A DNA stretch of 64,000 nt from Cupriavidus pauculus. Lineage in GTDB: Bacteria; Pseudomonadota; Gammaproteobacteria; Burkholderiales; Burkholderiaceae. Where the stretch lies: positions 372,001 to 436,000 of the forward strand of contig NZ_BPUO01000003.1 of NCBI RefSeq assembly GCF_022179805.1, read 5' to 3'. The notes beneath the pieces were generated by a model. It made no database searches. It saw only the letters and a list, made by a program, of their open reading frames with translations, and was not told where the DNA came from. Below, one piece after another: positions 8,703 to 17,651 of this stretch. Each line of letters opens with the position of its first letter. Positions within the stretch are counted from its first letter, which is position 1. A program made the position numbers and the translations under genes.

Positions 8703-9217
8703 GTGGGGACTTCCGCAGTAGAACCATCTCGGCGACCAGCGGGGCCGAATGGGTTCGGGGTGAACATTGCCGGTGGCCTTCACGTAGTGCGCAGCCACCC
8801 TCCTTCTGTGCTTACGATGAAAGGTAGCCGGCGGGCCGGTCGCCATGCCCCTCCCTTTCAGACAGGGGTGGAAGTCTCGTGCCTGATCATGCCCGCCGCA
8901 TTCGGGGCGTCTGTTGTTGTGTTCCGCTAACACACTGGTGAAATCCCTCAGCCCTGCGCACTTGGGACGCGCCATTCTGTGGGCATCGCGGTGCATGGCG
9001 ACATCGGGGCGACACACCTGGCCTCGCGTCCGCCGCCACCCACCCCTCCCCCCCCTTTTTGATAGGCGAAGGGCAACCGCGCCGTCTCTACTGTCAAAGC
9101 GCGCCGGTGGCCTGACTGACGGGCAGCGCCAATTGGCGTATCGCACGGCCGGCCCTAGACAGGCACAAGCCTGCGTCGACAAGACAGAGACCAAAGGAAA
9201 AAAGGAGACTTCCGAGC
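8703..9217. promoter_or_regulatory. Divergent intergenic region, MBL hydrolase / porin
   Basis: These 515 bases separate two divergent genes and must hold both promoters. I see no convincing gene. A pyrimidine run of C and T lies at about 9042-9060. A good Shine-Dalgarno (AAAGGAGACTT) lies just before the porin start. No clear operator was found. Confidence 0.5.
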
Positions 9218-10396
9218 ATGAAGACATCGCTTATCGCCCTGGCAGCGCTCAGCGCAGCGGCAGGGGCGGCGAATGCCCAGACGAGCGTGACGCTGTATGG
9301 GGTGATTGACACGGGTATCGAGTACATCAACCGGGTCGCCTCCGCGCCGAGCGCCCTGTCGCCGACGAACGCCCTAAGCGGCGTTGCTCCCGTTGGCTCG
9401 CGGGTCGCCATGAATGGCAACGGCGGCCTGTCGGCCTCACGCTGGGGCCTGCGCGGCGTGGAGAACCTCGGCGGCGGCCTGACGGCATCTTTCGTGCTGG
9501 AAAGCCAGTTCACGCCCGATACGGGCGCATTCGCAGGCAATACCGGTATCTTTAACCGGCAGGCGTTCGTCGCACTGGCCAACCAGTACGGCAAGATCGG
9601 CTTCGGCAAGCAGTACTCGAGCCTCGCTGAGGGCATGCTGAACTTTTCCCCGACCCGCGCCGCGCCGGCCTACGAGCCGGGCGTGTGGTGGCTGGGCGTG
9701 AACTACCGGCCTGCCAACACCATCAAGTACACGGGCAGCTTCGGGGCGCTTTCCGTCGCAGCCCACTACTCTTTCGGGACGGGGACCGCGCTGACGTCGC
9801 TCAGCGGCGGCGGCCTTCTTTACGGCGGCGGCCTCGGTGAAACGCCGGGGGCCTGGAAAGACAACACGGCCTGGGGCGCTTCGGCGATGTATCTGGGCGA
9901 GAACATCGGGGTTGGTGTCGGCTACGACGAGTGGCACCCCGCTGTCTCCATGGGCAGCCCCGGCAAGGTACGCAAGCTTGCCGCGGCCGGCAGCTATACC
10001 ACGGGTCCGCTGAAGTTCACCGCCGGCTATCGCTGGGGCGACCAGACCTACGCGAACGGCAACACCGGCATGCGCGACGATTACTGGTTCGGCGGCGTGA
10101 CCTACCGCTTCACTCCGGCGTTCGACGTCCAGCTCGCCTACTTCTACACGAACATCAAGCAGCTGGCCCTGACCAACACTTCCGCCCCCACCAACCCGGC
10201 GAACCCACAGCAAGTGAGCCTGGTGGCGGACTACGCTTTCAGCAAGCGGACCGACATCTACCTCACCACAGCTTGGGCGCACAATGGCAGCCTTGCCAAC
10301 GACGGCCCGTTCACCGGCTACCTGTTCAACTATGCCTCGGCGCCAGGCCAGAAGAACATGATCGGCGTGATGGCTGGTGTCCGTCATATCTTCTGA
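9218..10396 (+). CDS. Gram-negative porin
   Basis: This 392-residue outer-membrane protein has a signal peptide that ends at about residue 20 (GAANAQ|TSV). The mature start SVTLYGVIDTGIEYINRV is the hallmark of the betaproteobacterial trimeric porin family (OmpC/Omp32 type). The internal motif SASRWGLRGVENLGGGL and the C-terminal strand ending GVRHIF, with terminal Phe, are also typical. It is expected to form a 16-strand beta barrel for passive uptake of small anionic solutes. The start is fixed by AAAGGAGA 10 bases upstream. It is a paralogue of the porin at 59385. It marks the left edge of the accessory region. Confidence 0.95.
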   Translation: MKTSLIALAALSAAAGAANAQTSVTLYGVIDTGIEYINRVASAPSALSPTNALSGVAPVGSRVAMNGNGGLSASRWGLRGVENLGGGLTASFVLESQFTPDTGAFAGNTGIFNRQAFVALANQYGKIGFGKQYSSLAEGMLNFSPTRAAPAYEPGVWWLGVNYRPANTIKYTGSFGALSVAAHYSFGTGTALTSLSGGGLLYGGGLGETPGAWKDNTAWGASAMYLGENIGVGVGYDEWHPAVSMGSPGKVRKLAAAGSYTTGPLKFTAGYRWGDQTYANGNTGMRDDYWFGGVTYRFTPAFDVQLAYFYTNIKQLALTNTSAPTNPANPQQVSLVADYAFSKRTDIYLTTAWAHNGSLANDGPFTGYLFNYASAPGQKNMIGVMAGVRHIF

Positions 10397-10765
10397 GTCC
10401 CACGACATGACACGGTCGCCGCCGGTATGCTGCGGCGACAGTGTTCCGATAGCATTTCAGATCTCAATGATCCTGCAAAAAGCCATGGTACTCAACCGTA
10501 TGTCACGTACTGCACAGCCTTCGGTCCGCAACCGGCGCACCTTCCCCTCGAACTCCACGCGCCTGGCCGTCGAGTGCGGCTTCGGCGCCAGCATTATCGC
10601 GGTAGTCCATTTGTAGATCGTGGACATCACGGTATCTGTTGGACAGACCGCTTTGGTGAAGACTTCGGCCTTTCGGAACCGAGGCTAGAACGGCGGCTAA
10701 GGGTCGGTCAGCGACCGCTGGCCGACGCGCACACTGGATCTCCCTCCAACTGGAAGGAGATCGTC
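10397..10765. other. Intergenic region before recombinase, with inverted repeat
   Basis: No supported gene lies in these 369 bases. An almost perfect 10-base inverted repeat (GTCGGTCAGC / GCTGGCCGAC, 4-base loop) lies at 10703-10726, about 40 bases before the recombinase start. A GC-rich hairpin (10415-10439) without a T-run follows the porin. The inverted repeat could be a regulator site or recombinase site, or only a transcript hairpin. Confidence 0.45.
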
Positions 10766-11392
10766 ATGAAGACGTCGAATGGTCACGCCGGCGGCCGCAC
10801 GCCGTGGAACAAAGGCAAGCTTACCGGACAGAAGCCACCGTTGAAGCTTCCTGAAATCTGGGCAATCCGTACTAGGTTGCAAATGGCATCGAACATTCGC
10901 GAGCTTGCTATGTTCAATCTCGCGATTGATAGCAAACTGCGCGCTTGCGACCTAACCCGGTTGCTCGTTCGAGACATCTGTCAGGGTAGCCACGTCGGGT
11001 CGAGAGCGGTGGTCACGCAACAGAAGACGCAACGGCCGGTGCGATTCGAAATCACGGAGCAGACTCGTCAGAGTGTAGAAGCCTGGATCAAGGCCCGCGA
11101 ACTGACTCTCGCCGACTATCTGTTCCCAAGTCGACTGCATGCGTCGCCGCATATTTCTACGCGCCAATATGCGCGCATGGTCCACAGATGGATCGCCTCC
11201 ATCGGACTCGACGATACGGCGTACGGCACCCACACGCTGCGCCGCACAAAGGCTTCATTGATTTATCGTCGAACGAAAAACCTTCGGGCAGTGCAATTGT
11301 TGCTCGGCCATACCAAACTCGAGAGCACTGTTCGCTACCTCGGCATAGAGGTAGATGACGTCCTCGAAATGGCAGAACAAACGGAGGTGTAA
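10766..11392 (+). CDS. Short tyrosine recombinase (phage-type integrase)
   Basis: This 208-residue protein is a nearly minimal catalytic domain of the tyrosine recombinase family. The catalytic residues are visible in order: Arg I in KLRACDLTR, Lys in QQKTQRPV, the HxxR box in THTLRRTKAS, the second His in LLGHTKLEST and the nucleophile Tyr in VRYLG. The usual N-terminal arm/core-binding domain is reduced to about 30 residues starting TPWNKGKLTGQKPP. ATG 10766 is preceded by AAGGAGATCGTC. It would cut and rejoin DNA, but no attachment site pair was recognised. It opens the accessory region next to the porin. Confidence 0.9.
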   Translation: MKTSNGHAGGRTPWNKGKLTGQKPPLKLPEIWAIRTRLQMASNIRELAMFNLAIDSKLRACDLTRLLVRDICQGSHVGSRAVVTQQKTQRPVRFEITEQTRQSVEAWIKARELTLADYLFPSRLHASPHISTRQYARMVHRWIASIGLDDTAYGTHTLRRTKASLIYRRTKNLRAVQLLLGHTKLESTVRYLGIEVDDVLEMAEQTEV

Positions 11393-11413
11393 GGGCGATT
11401 AGCCGGCGAGCCG

Positions 11414-11545
11414 ATGGCCAATGATTTCGGCGTCTCCACGCCGACGACCTTTGCCGCATTCAGCGTCGCCCTGGTGGTGTCGGCATTGCTGGGACCCGCC
11501 CCCCGCATGAGCTATGGTTCGATTGCTTTCGAACGACCGCACTGA
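11414..11545 (+). pseudogene. Remnant of an MFS transporter (N-terminal helix)
   Basis: The frame from 11414 reads DFGVSTPTTFAAFSVALVV, then SALLGPAPR, which looks like the first-helix and loop region of a 12-helix major facilitator protein. Similarity stops after about 30 residues and the frame ends at 11543-11545. The rest of the gene is absent, and DNA from 11546 to 11747 shows nothing I recognise. This suggests a deletion or insertion junction just right of the recombinase gene. The assignment is by eye. Confidence 0.45.
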
Positions 11546-11747
11546 GACGGTTCCCTGCCACTCGAAGCGAAGTCGCTGACTGGCGGAGATGGGTCGGCTA
11601 CGGAAGTCCGGCCCGGCAGTGACGCCTGGTGGCCGCCAGACTTCCGGATTCGGCCAATCAAAGCCGCTGGCTCCTCCTGCCGTAGGCGGCCGAGCCACAA
11701 ACGAGAGCGGACTTCGGCGACGGCGTCGACAAGTAAGTGTTGCGCTT

Positions 11748-12425
11748 CTATATGCGTCCCCATGATCGCACTAATTCCGCTGCAGCCTCGAAACAAGAAA
11801 CTAGATCTGGATCGAACTGCCCCCCAGACTCGTCACGAATTCGCCGCATTGCCTCTCGCCCGTCGAGGCCATCTTTGTAGGGACGTGCACTGACCAGTGC
11901 ATCGTAGGTGTCGGCTAACGTGACCAAGCGCGCTACAAGTGGGATCTCGCTGCCCTTGATGCCTAGAGGGTAGCCGCCGCCGTCCCAACGTTCATGGTGG
12001 TGAAGAACGGCCATTCTAATCATGCTCAGATGCGCCGAAAGCGGCTCATTTTCACGTTCCGCGCATCGCACAATCGCGCTGCCTATTGCCGAGTGAAGTT
12101 TGACTACCTCATATTCTGCAAGGTCAAGTCTTTCGCACTTATGAAGAATTTCCGGCGGAATGCAAAATTTACCGATATCGTGATATCTGGCACCTGCCAC
12201 AATCGATATTGAATCCGGCCCAGTACATATCGCTGCATGAACGCCAGCGTGCTCCATACAATGCAGCATGGCCTTGACGAGTCGCGCGGTTCGACAGCCA
12301 TGGCGGACGATCTCAATATCGTCCATACGGTATGTCTTGATGTCGAGGTCTTCACCAAGATTCCTGTGAAGGCTGGCCGAGAAAGACCTGGTTTGATTGA
12401 AGAGGATTCGATGAGCGGCATCCAC
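11748..12425 (-). CDS. HD-GYP-type phosphodiesterase, stand-alone
   Basis: This 225-residue protein has the HD motif (YHDIGKFCIP, near residue 81) and the HD-GYP-type HHHERWDGGGYPLGIKG, followed by VARLVTLADTYDAL. The family hydrolyses cyclic di-GMP to pGpG or GMP. No receiver, PAS or membrane segment is present, so the domain is stand-alone and cytoplasmic. The start is read as GTG 12425, with GGGAGGTAGGTC just upstream. The Cys-rich N-terminal part (CRTARLVKAMLHCMEH) is short compared with full family members. It may alter c-di-GMP levels, which also links to the GGDEF protein at 49012, but no direct connection is seen. Confidence 0.85.
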   Translation of the reverse strand: MDAAHRILFNQTRSFSASLHRNLGEDLDIKTYRMDDIEIVRHGCRTARLVKAMLHCMEHAGVHAAICTGPDSISIVAGARYHDIGKFCIPPEILHKCERLDLAEYEVVKLHSAIGSAIVRCAERENEPLSAHLSMIRMAVLHHHERWDGGGYPLGIKGSEIPLVARLVTLADTYDALVSARPYKDGLDGREAMRRIRDESGGQFDPDLVSCFEAAAELVRSWGRI

Positions 12426-12728
12426 GACCTACCTCCCTTATCAAGCCAACAAGGATGCACCCGATCCGCTTACGCTGTTGTTGTGGAAGCGGATCCGACA
12501 CACTGCTATTGCTGATAGTAGGAGAGCGAGGTGATCGCGCATTCGCAGCGGAGTGGCTGATCTGGCATGTCTTCACGAAAAGCATATGAAAATTTCGAAG
12601 ACGAGAATGTTAGAAAACTTACTTCGCTATCCCATAGATCTTTGATTGAATGATCTTCAGTCCTCAAGAGTTCATATGCCAGCACGTCCAACGCCCTGGC
12701 TAGAAACAAAAATTCCGAGGAGGCTGCC
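12426..12728. other. AT-richer intergenic region
   Basis: This stretch of 303 bases divides the divergent HD-GYP and Ivy-like genes. It is clearly more AT-rich than neighbouring coding DNA, for example around 12580-12660. No gene, hairpin or known operator was found. It presumably carries both promoters. Confidence 0.4.
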
Positions 12729-13322
12729 ATGTCAGCAAAGGGCGTTCAAGGCGCGCTATTCGCCTTCTGCTCGATCGTCGTCGCGACGACGGCAGCGCTC
12801 GGCGCGGAGCGCGCCGAAGATCGCCCACCGCGAGGCGCCTACATGGCCAGTCAATGCAAGGATGCTCGTGCATGCCCGTTATTCGATGATGTATATGCCA
12901 CTACTCCGCCTTTCCGGCATGCCCTCTCCTTAAGCCTGCGGCATGGAAGATTGCAAGTGCCAGATTGGGTGAAAGCTAAGCTGGAGCACAATCGCAATGG
13001 CCCTGCGGATGACGTCGCTGGCAGTCTAATGGATACCGCGTCGCCAATGCTGCCTCTGCGGATCGATGGACGCTCGTATCTGCTCGGCAGGATGATGGAC
13101 CCTGCCAATGCCCAGCATCGCATCGTCGCGCTGTACGACACAACGCGCGGTTCAATTACCGTCCGCTACTTCGATGAGAAAGGGAAGACCGCACTGTTTG
13201 GGGACACCACCGAGATCCTGGTCAAGGTAATCACCGACTACGTCAATCCGGATTCTCCGTTTTCCCGGTCCGCTAACCGCACCGATGTCTCCTTGCCCAT
13301 CCCCGTAAGCAGCAAGCAGTAA
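12729..13322 (+). CDS. Secreted protein with Ivy-like fold (putative)
   Basis: The 197-residue product has an N-terminal signal peptide (FAFCSIVVATTAALGAE, cleavage near residue 26). The mature part resembles Ivy, the inhibitor of vertebrate lysozyme: an early PLFDDVYATTPPFRHAL, a tryptophan in VPDWVKAKL, the central beta pair LRIDGRSYLLGRM and then HRIVALYDTTRGSITVRYF. The characteristic CKPHDC lysozyme-binding loop of Ivy is not present; a sequence around MMDPANAQH occupies that place. Two Cys (QCKDARAC) lie near the mature N-terminus. The product may be a periplasmic inhibitor that has diverged, or another protein of this fold. The autotransporter gene starts 97 bases downstream. Confidence 0.5.
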   Translation: MSAKGVQGALFAFCSIVVATTAALGAERAEDRPPRGAYMASQCKDARACPLFDDVYATTPPFRHALSLSLRHGRLQVPDWVKAKLEHNRNGPADDVAGSLMDTASPMLPLRIDGRSYLLGRMMDPANAQHRIVALYDTTRGSITVRYFDEKGKTALFGDTTEILVKVITDYVNPDSPFSRSANRTDVSLPIPVSSKQ

Positions 13323-13419
13323 CGCGTTGGAGTTACACCGAAGCGGATTGCGATTGAGCTTCCCGTTTTCGCGGTGCGATGAAGCTGTTGCTAGCGCGTC
13401 AAAAGGGAGGAGAAGCGCG

Positions 13420-16400
13420 ATGACGACTGTTCGCGAAAGAGCGGTAAAGAACACCAGGCGCTCGTCTGGGGCCGGGCGGCTTCCAAGACCCTGCTGTCTG
13501 GTGCTCGGTGTTGCCGTCGCGGGCTTGACCGCGGAAGCGGAAGCACAGACATGCGCGACGATCGGTACGGGCCAGGTTTCCGCCACGAATGTTTGCACTG
13601 TGGGCGCGCCGTCCATCACCAGTACTGTGGCAAATCCGGTTGACGTGACCGCCAGCGGCGCCGGTGCCAATGTCACTGCCAACAGCGTCACGCTGGGTCT
13701 GTCAGTGGCCAACGCCATTGGCGCAAACGCCGACTCCGGCGCCCGAATCAACTTCAATGGCGGCGCGATCAACACCACATCGAATACAGCCGCGCTTGCA
13801 AATGGTCAGATCGGACTACGCGCAAGCGGAAGCGGAAGCTCGATCTTCGCGGATGCCGTAGTGATCAACATGCGCCCTGCTGCGGGGGTCTCCTTGACCG
13901 CCGTCCGGGCAGAGGCTGGTGGCGCGATCACGCTGACGAATAGCACTGTCAATATCGGGGGCGTTGGCAGTGGCAGAAACTTTAATCATGGATTGATGGC
14001 AAGCGGAGCCGGCAGCAGCATCTTTGCCACCGGTGTGAATGTTACCGCTGCATCGACGTTCTCCGACGCAGCACGCGCTGAACTGGGCGGCACGGTGACA
14101 CTGATAAGCAGTACGCTTGCTGCAACGGGCGCAGGAAATGCCACAAACGGACCATCGGCCGCTGCCGCCGCGGTGTCGGGAGGAACGTTGGCGATCAGTG
14201 GGGCAAGCACCAGTCTGAGCGGGGGCGTCAACAATCAGTCTCACGGACTCTACGTCTCCGATGCCGGCTCATCGGCGACTGTATCGGACGCGATCATCAC
14301 GGCAATAGGCGGCAGTGGCTCGACCGGTGTTTTCGTGGAGAACGCGGGCAGCGCCACCATCTCGGATAGCTCGATTAGTTCTGCGACTTACCGCGGCGTT
14401 TGGGCAAACGGCAGAGCGACCGTCAGTCTGACGAATTCCACGGTCACTACGCTCATCGCCAATGCAGTCGCCGCCGGCGATGGCGCCAGCGTGACCATCA
14501 ACGGCGGCACCTTGGTAGGCAGCGGCCAGGTACCCACGCTCGCGGTCAGCGGCGTGAACTCGACGGTGACCACCAACAATGTCGCGATCCGCAGCAACGG
14601 CAACGCGAACGCGCCTGGGGTATATGTCGGGGGCGACGGCCTGGCGACAATCAATGGCGGCACGGTCGAGACGTTCGGCACGACCGAGCGCGCCCAGCGG
14701 GTCAAAGGCATCGCGGCCAATACCCCGAATGCGCGACTGGTCACCAACGATCTCATTATCCACACGCATGGGGGCGAAGCCATTGGTGTGGCTGCAGATG
14801 ATGGAGGAAGTGTCTTCATAAATCGAACGTCGGTGGTGACCGATGGACGCAACGCTATCGGTGTCTATGCCGGTGTGGACCCCACCAAACCAGGCCAGGC
14901 CATCGTCGTCGCCAATGCATCAAGAATTGAGACCTTCGGTGAAATTGCTCACGGTGCCCAGGCACAAGCCCAAACATCGCTTGCCATCCCCGCAACGGTC
15001 ACGCTAGGCGAAAACACGACTGTGCTCACCCATGACACTGGCGCGGTTGGCTTGCGTGCCATCCTTAAGGGGAAAGTCGAAGCCCTGCAAGGCAGCACGG
15101 TGACGACGGAAGGCGCGGCAGCGCATGGCATGTTCGCACTCGGCGAGCAGAGCTTAGTTCTGCTGAATAACGCTACCGTGACCACCGGGGGAATCTCGGC
15201 GCATGGTGGCCTCGCTCAGGATGGCGGACGGATCAGCGGAACGAGTGCTACTGTTACCGCGACAAACGCCAATGCCGCCGCCCTTTTCGTCGCCGGCGAT
15301 CTCGCTCCTACGGCGGCAGATTTCACATCGTCTACGCTGACCAATCGCAGTGGGCCCACCATCGCGTTGGCTGGTTCGGCGACGGTCACGCTGGCCAACT
15401 CAAGGGTATCAGGCAGTGGTGAATGGCTAAGGGTTGGCACGGCCGCTGATTTCCCGAGCCTGCCGGGAGCGGAGGACCCCGTTGGCAGGCCAGAGTCCGT
15501 GGCGCCCGGAGATGATCCCTCGACACCTCCAGCCCTGCTGTCGATTTCGGCAACGGGTACATCGTCGCTTGTCAAGAAGCCGCTTGCTTTACCCGGACTC
15601 GCTACCGTCGATGCGTCTGGCTCCACGTTGAGCGGCTCCGCCTTAACAGTCTCAGGCAGCACATCGAATGTCACCTTGCGCAATGGCTCCGAGTGGGACA
15701 TGACAGGAAGTTCGAACCTCACGAACCTTACCAATGATGCGAGTCGAATTCTTTTCTCCTCACCGCTTGCCGGCGCGTTCAAGACGCTTACGGTGAGCAA
15801 CTACACCGGTACCAATGGCGCATTGATCGGACTCAACACCGTGCTTGCGGCAGACAATTCACCTTCGGACAAGCTCGTCATGGATGGTGGAGTGGCCAGT
15901 GGCCTGACGGGCCTACGAATCACCAATGCGGGGGGCGCGGGAGCGGTGACGCAGGCAAACGGCATCATGGTGGTGGACGCCGTGAACGGTGCAACGACTA
16001 CAGCAGGCTCTTTTGCGCTATCGGGCCGGGCCGTGGCCGGCCCATATGAGTATCGGCTATTCCGCGGCAGCGTAGATGGTTCGAATTCTGATGCGTGGTA
16101 CTTGCGTTCGGAGCAAGCCGCACCGCCCACGCCTCCGGTTCCGCCAGCCCCGAATCCCAATGTCATCGTTCCGCTGTTTCGGCCAGAGGTAGGTGCATAC
16201 CTAGCCAACCTGCGGCTCGCCGCCGGTTTCCTTGTGCACAGCCTTCATGATCGACTCGGCGAGCCACAATGGACGGAACAGCAGACGTTCGAGAACGACG
16301 ATCAGCGCCGCGGCTCCGGCTGGGTACGCCTAGTGGGCAAGGACATCGGCTCCCGCACGAGTAGTGGCACCTTCGACGTGCAAAGCACGGCATGGATGCT

Positions 16401-17136
16401 GCAGTTGGGCACCGACGTGGCGCAGTGGTCAGTCTTTCGCGGAGACGACCGACTGCACGTGGGCGGCATGCTCGGCTATAACTGGGGATCGAGCACTGGC
16501 CGAGCCACCGGAAATCCCTTCAAAGCGGACAGCGACGTGCAAGGCGTGAACATCGGCGTCTATGGGACATGGTTTCAGAACGATAAATCGCGCCTCGGCT
16601 GGTACGCCGACCTGTGGGCGCAGTTCGGCTGGTTCACGAATCACGTCAATGGAGAGCTTCTGCCCTCCGCCAGCTATAGCTCGAAGGTTCTTGCGCTATC
16701 GGCGGAGGCAGGCTACGCATGGCTACCCAGTTTCACACGTGACTGGGTGATAGAACCGCAGGGGCAGATCATTTATGTTCACGGGTACCAGGGGACGTTC
16801 AACGAACCGACCGGCACGCAAGTGGGCGGTGCCGATTCGGATGGCGTCATCACCCGCCTGGGTGTGCGAATGCATCGCACCTGGATCGATGGCAAGGGCT
16901 ACCGCTACCAGCCATACGTCACCTTGAACTGGTGGCATGACTCCGTGAATAACCAAATCGCGCTCAACAGCGTTGCCATGGGCGACCTGTATCCGAGCAA
17001 CCGATACGAAGTGAAACTCGGCTTCGATTTGCAGGGAGGTCGCGGCTGGACAGGATGGAGCAACGTTGGCTGGCAATGGGGCTCCCAGTCCTATCACGCG
17101 CTTATTGGGCGGGTCGGTGTCAAGTACACATGGTGA
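13420..17136 (+). CDS. Autotransporter (type Va) with beta-helix passenger
   Basis: This 1238-residue type V secreted protein starts at ATG 13420, which has GGGAGGAGAAGCG upstream; the frame is open for 31 more codons. A long charged signal peptide ends near residue 45 (LTAEAEAQ). Residues of about 46-890 form a Gly/Asn/Ser/Thr-rich passenger with many repeated beta-helix rungs of the type ITLTNSTVNIGG or VTINGGTLVGSG, like pertactin/AIDA proteins. A proline-rich linker near residue 905 (PPTPPVPPAPNP) is followed by a roughly 310-residue beta-barrel translocator (GSGWVRLVGKDIGSR onward) that ends in KYTW. It is probably displayed at the cell surface, possibly in adhesion. No protease motif was seen. 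Confidence 0.93.
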   Translation: MTTVRERAVKNTRRSSGAGRLPRPCCLVLGVAVAGLTAEAEAQTCATIGTGQVSATNVCTVGAPSITSTVANPVDVTASGAGANVTANSVTLGLSVANAIGANADSGARINFNGGAINTTSNTAALANGQIGLRASGSGSSIFADAVVINMRPAAGVSLTAVRAEAGGAITLTNSTVNIGGVGSGRNFNHGLMASGAGSSIFATGVNVTAASTFSDAARAELGGTVTLISSTLAATGAGNATNGPSAAAAAVSGGTLAISGASTSLSGGVNNQSHGLYVSDAGSSATVSDAIITAIGGSGSTGVFVENAGSATISDSSISSATYRGVWANGRATVSLTNSTVTTLIANAVAAGDGASVTINGGTLVGSGQVPTLAVSGVNSTVTTNNVAIRSNGNANAPGVYVGGDGLATINGGTVETFGTTERAQRVKGIAANTPNARLVTNDLIIHTHGGEAIGVAADDGGSVFINRTSVVTDGRNAIGVYAGVDPTKPGQAIVVANASRIETFGEIAHGAQAQAQTSLAIPATVTLGENTTVLTHDTGAVGLRAILKGKVEALQGSTVTTEGAAAHGMFALGEQSLVLLNNATVTTGGISAHGGLAQDGGRISGTSATVTATNANAAALFVAGDLAPTAADFTSSTLTNRSGPTIALAGSATVTLANSRVSGSGEWLRVGTAADFPSLPGAEDPVGRPESVAPGDDPSTPPALLSISATGTSSLVKKPLALPGLATVDASGSTLSGSALTVSGSTSNVTLRNGSEWDMTGSSNLTNLTNDASRILFSSPLAGAFKTLTVSNYTGTNGALIGLNTVLAADNSPSDKLVMDGGVASGLTGLRITNAGGAGAVTQANGIMVVDAVNGATTTAGSFALSGRAVAGPYEYRLFRGSVDGSNSDAWYLRSEQAAPPTPPVPPAPNPNVIVPLFRPEVGAYLANLRLAAGFLVHSLHDRLGEPQWTEQQTFENDDQRRGSGWVRLVGKDIGSRTSSGTFDVQSTAWMLQLGTDVAQWSVFRGDDRLHVGGMLGYNWGSSTGRATGNPFKADSDVQGVNIGVYGTWFQNDKSRLGWYADLWAQFGWFTNHVNGELLPSASYSSKVLALSAEAGYAWLPSFTRDWVIEPQGQIIYVHGYQGTFNEPTGTQVGGADSDGVITRLGVRMHRTWIDGKGYRYQPYVTLNWWHDSVNNQIALNSVAMGDLYPSNRYEVKLGFDLQGGRGWTGWSNVGWQWGSQSYHALIGRVGVKYTW

Positions 17137-17266
17137 CGAAATTTTCCTCCGGTCGAAATGGCAATCGAGTTCTAGACGACGTCGCTCCCCCCGAGGCGAG
17201 CATCGGATCGCTGATAAAGACGCATCGAGAAATAGAGTGGCCAGCGATGGTGACTTGCAGCGAGGG

Positions 17267-17651
17267 CTATTCTTCGTTGGCCGCTTTACCTCCAAGAGAA
17301 GTCATAACTTTGAAGGGCCGCGAATGGCTGAGTAGGGTCGGTTCCTGCCCGCTGACCTCGGCAGGGCGGATCTCCGGATCGCCATACGCGCAGGCGCCTG
17401 ATGCCAATCGAGCGTCCGCCAAGTCCGCGCATGTTTCTCCGCCTGAAGCGCTGCAGCCTCTGCATTTCTCGTGGGTAGGCCTCGTCGTTGCAGCAAACGG
17501 GCCATGCGCTTGCCGATATGGTTCTCAAGGCGACCAAGCAGTGTAGCGCGGCCGCACTTTCTTCAAACTGCTCTGCCAGAACAAGGAAGAAGCGCTGGCC
17601 TGCGACCTCGCCTAGGTAGGCCGCTTGAAGGGCTTCATTGTTCAGGCTCAT
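17267..17651 (-). pseudogene. Frameshifted small gene coupled to acid phosphatase
   Basis: The ATG at 17651 overlaps the acid phosphatase stop as ATGA, a sign of translational coupling. The first frame gives EVAGQRFFLVLAEQFEESAA and LHCLVAL. Restoring one base at about 17535 continues sensibly in the next frame as ENHIGKRMARLLQRRGLPTR and EKHARTWRTLDW. A second break near 17400 may lead to a third frame (GDPEIRPAEVSGQEP). The intact product would be a mostly helical protein of roughly 125 residues. I do not recognise a named family. It is most likely a pseudogene. Confidence 0.5.

Noticed and set aside
10415-10439. GC hairpin after the first porin as terminator
   Set aside because: Stem is good (GTCGCCGC / GCGGCGAC) but no T-run follows on either strand.
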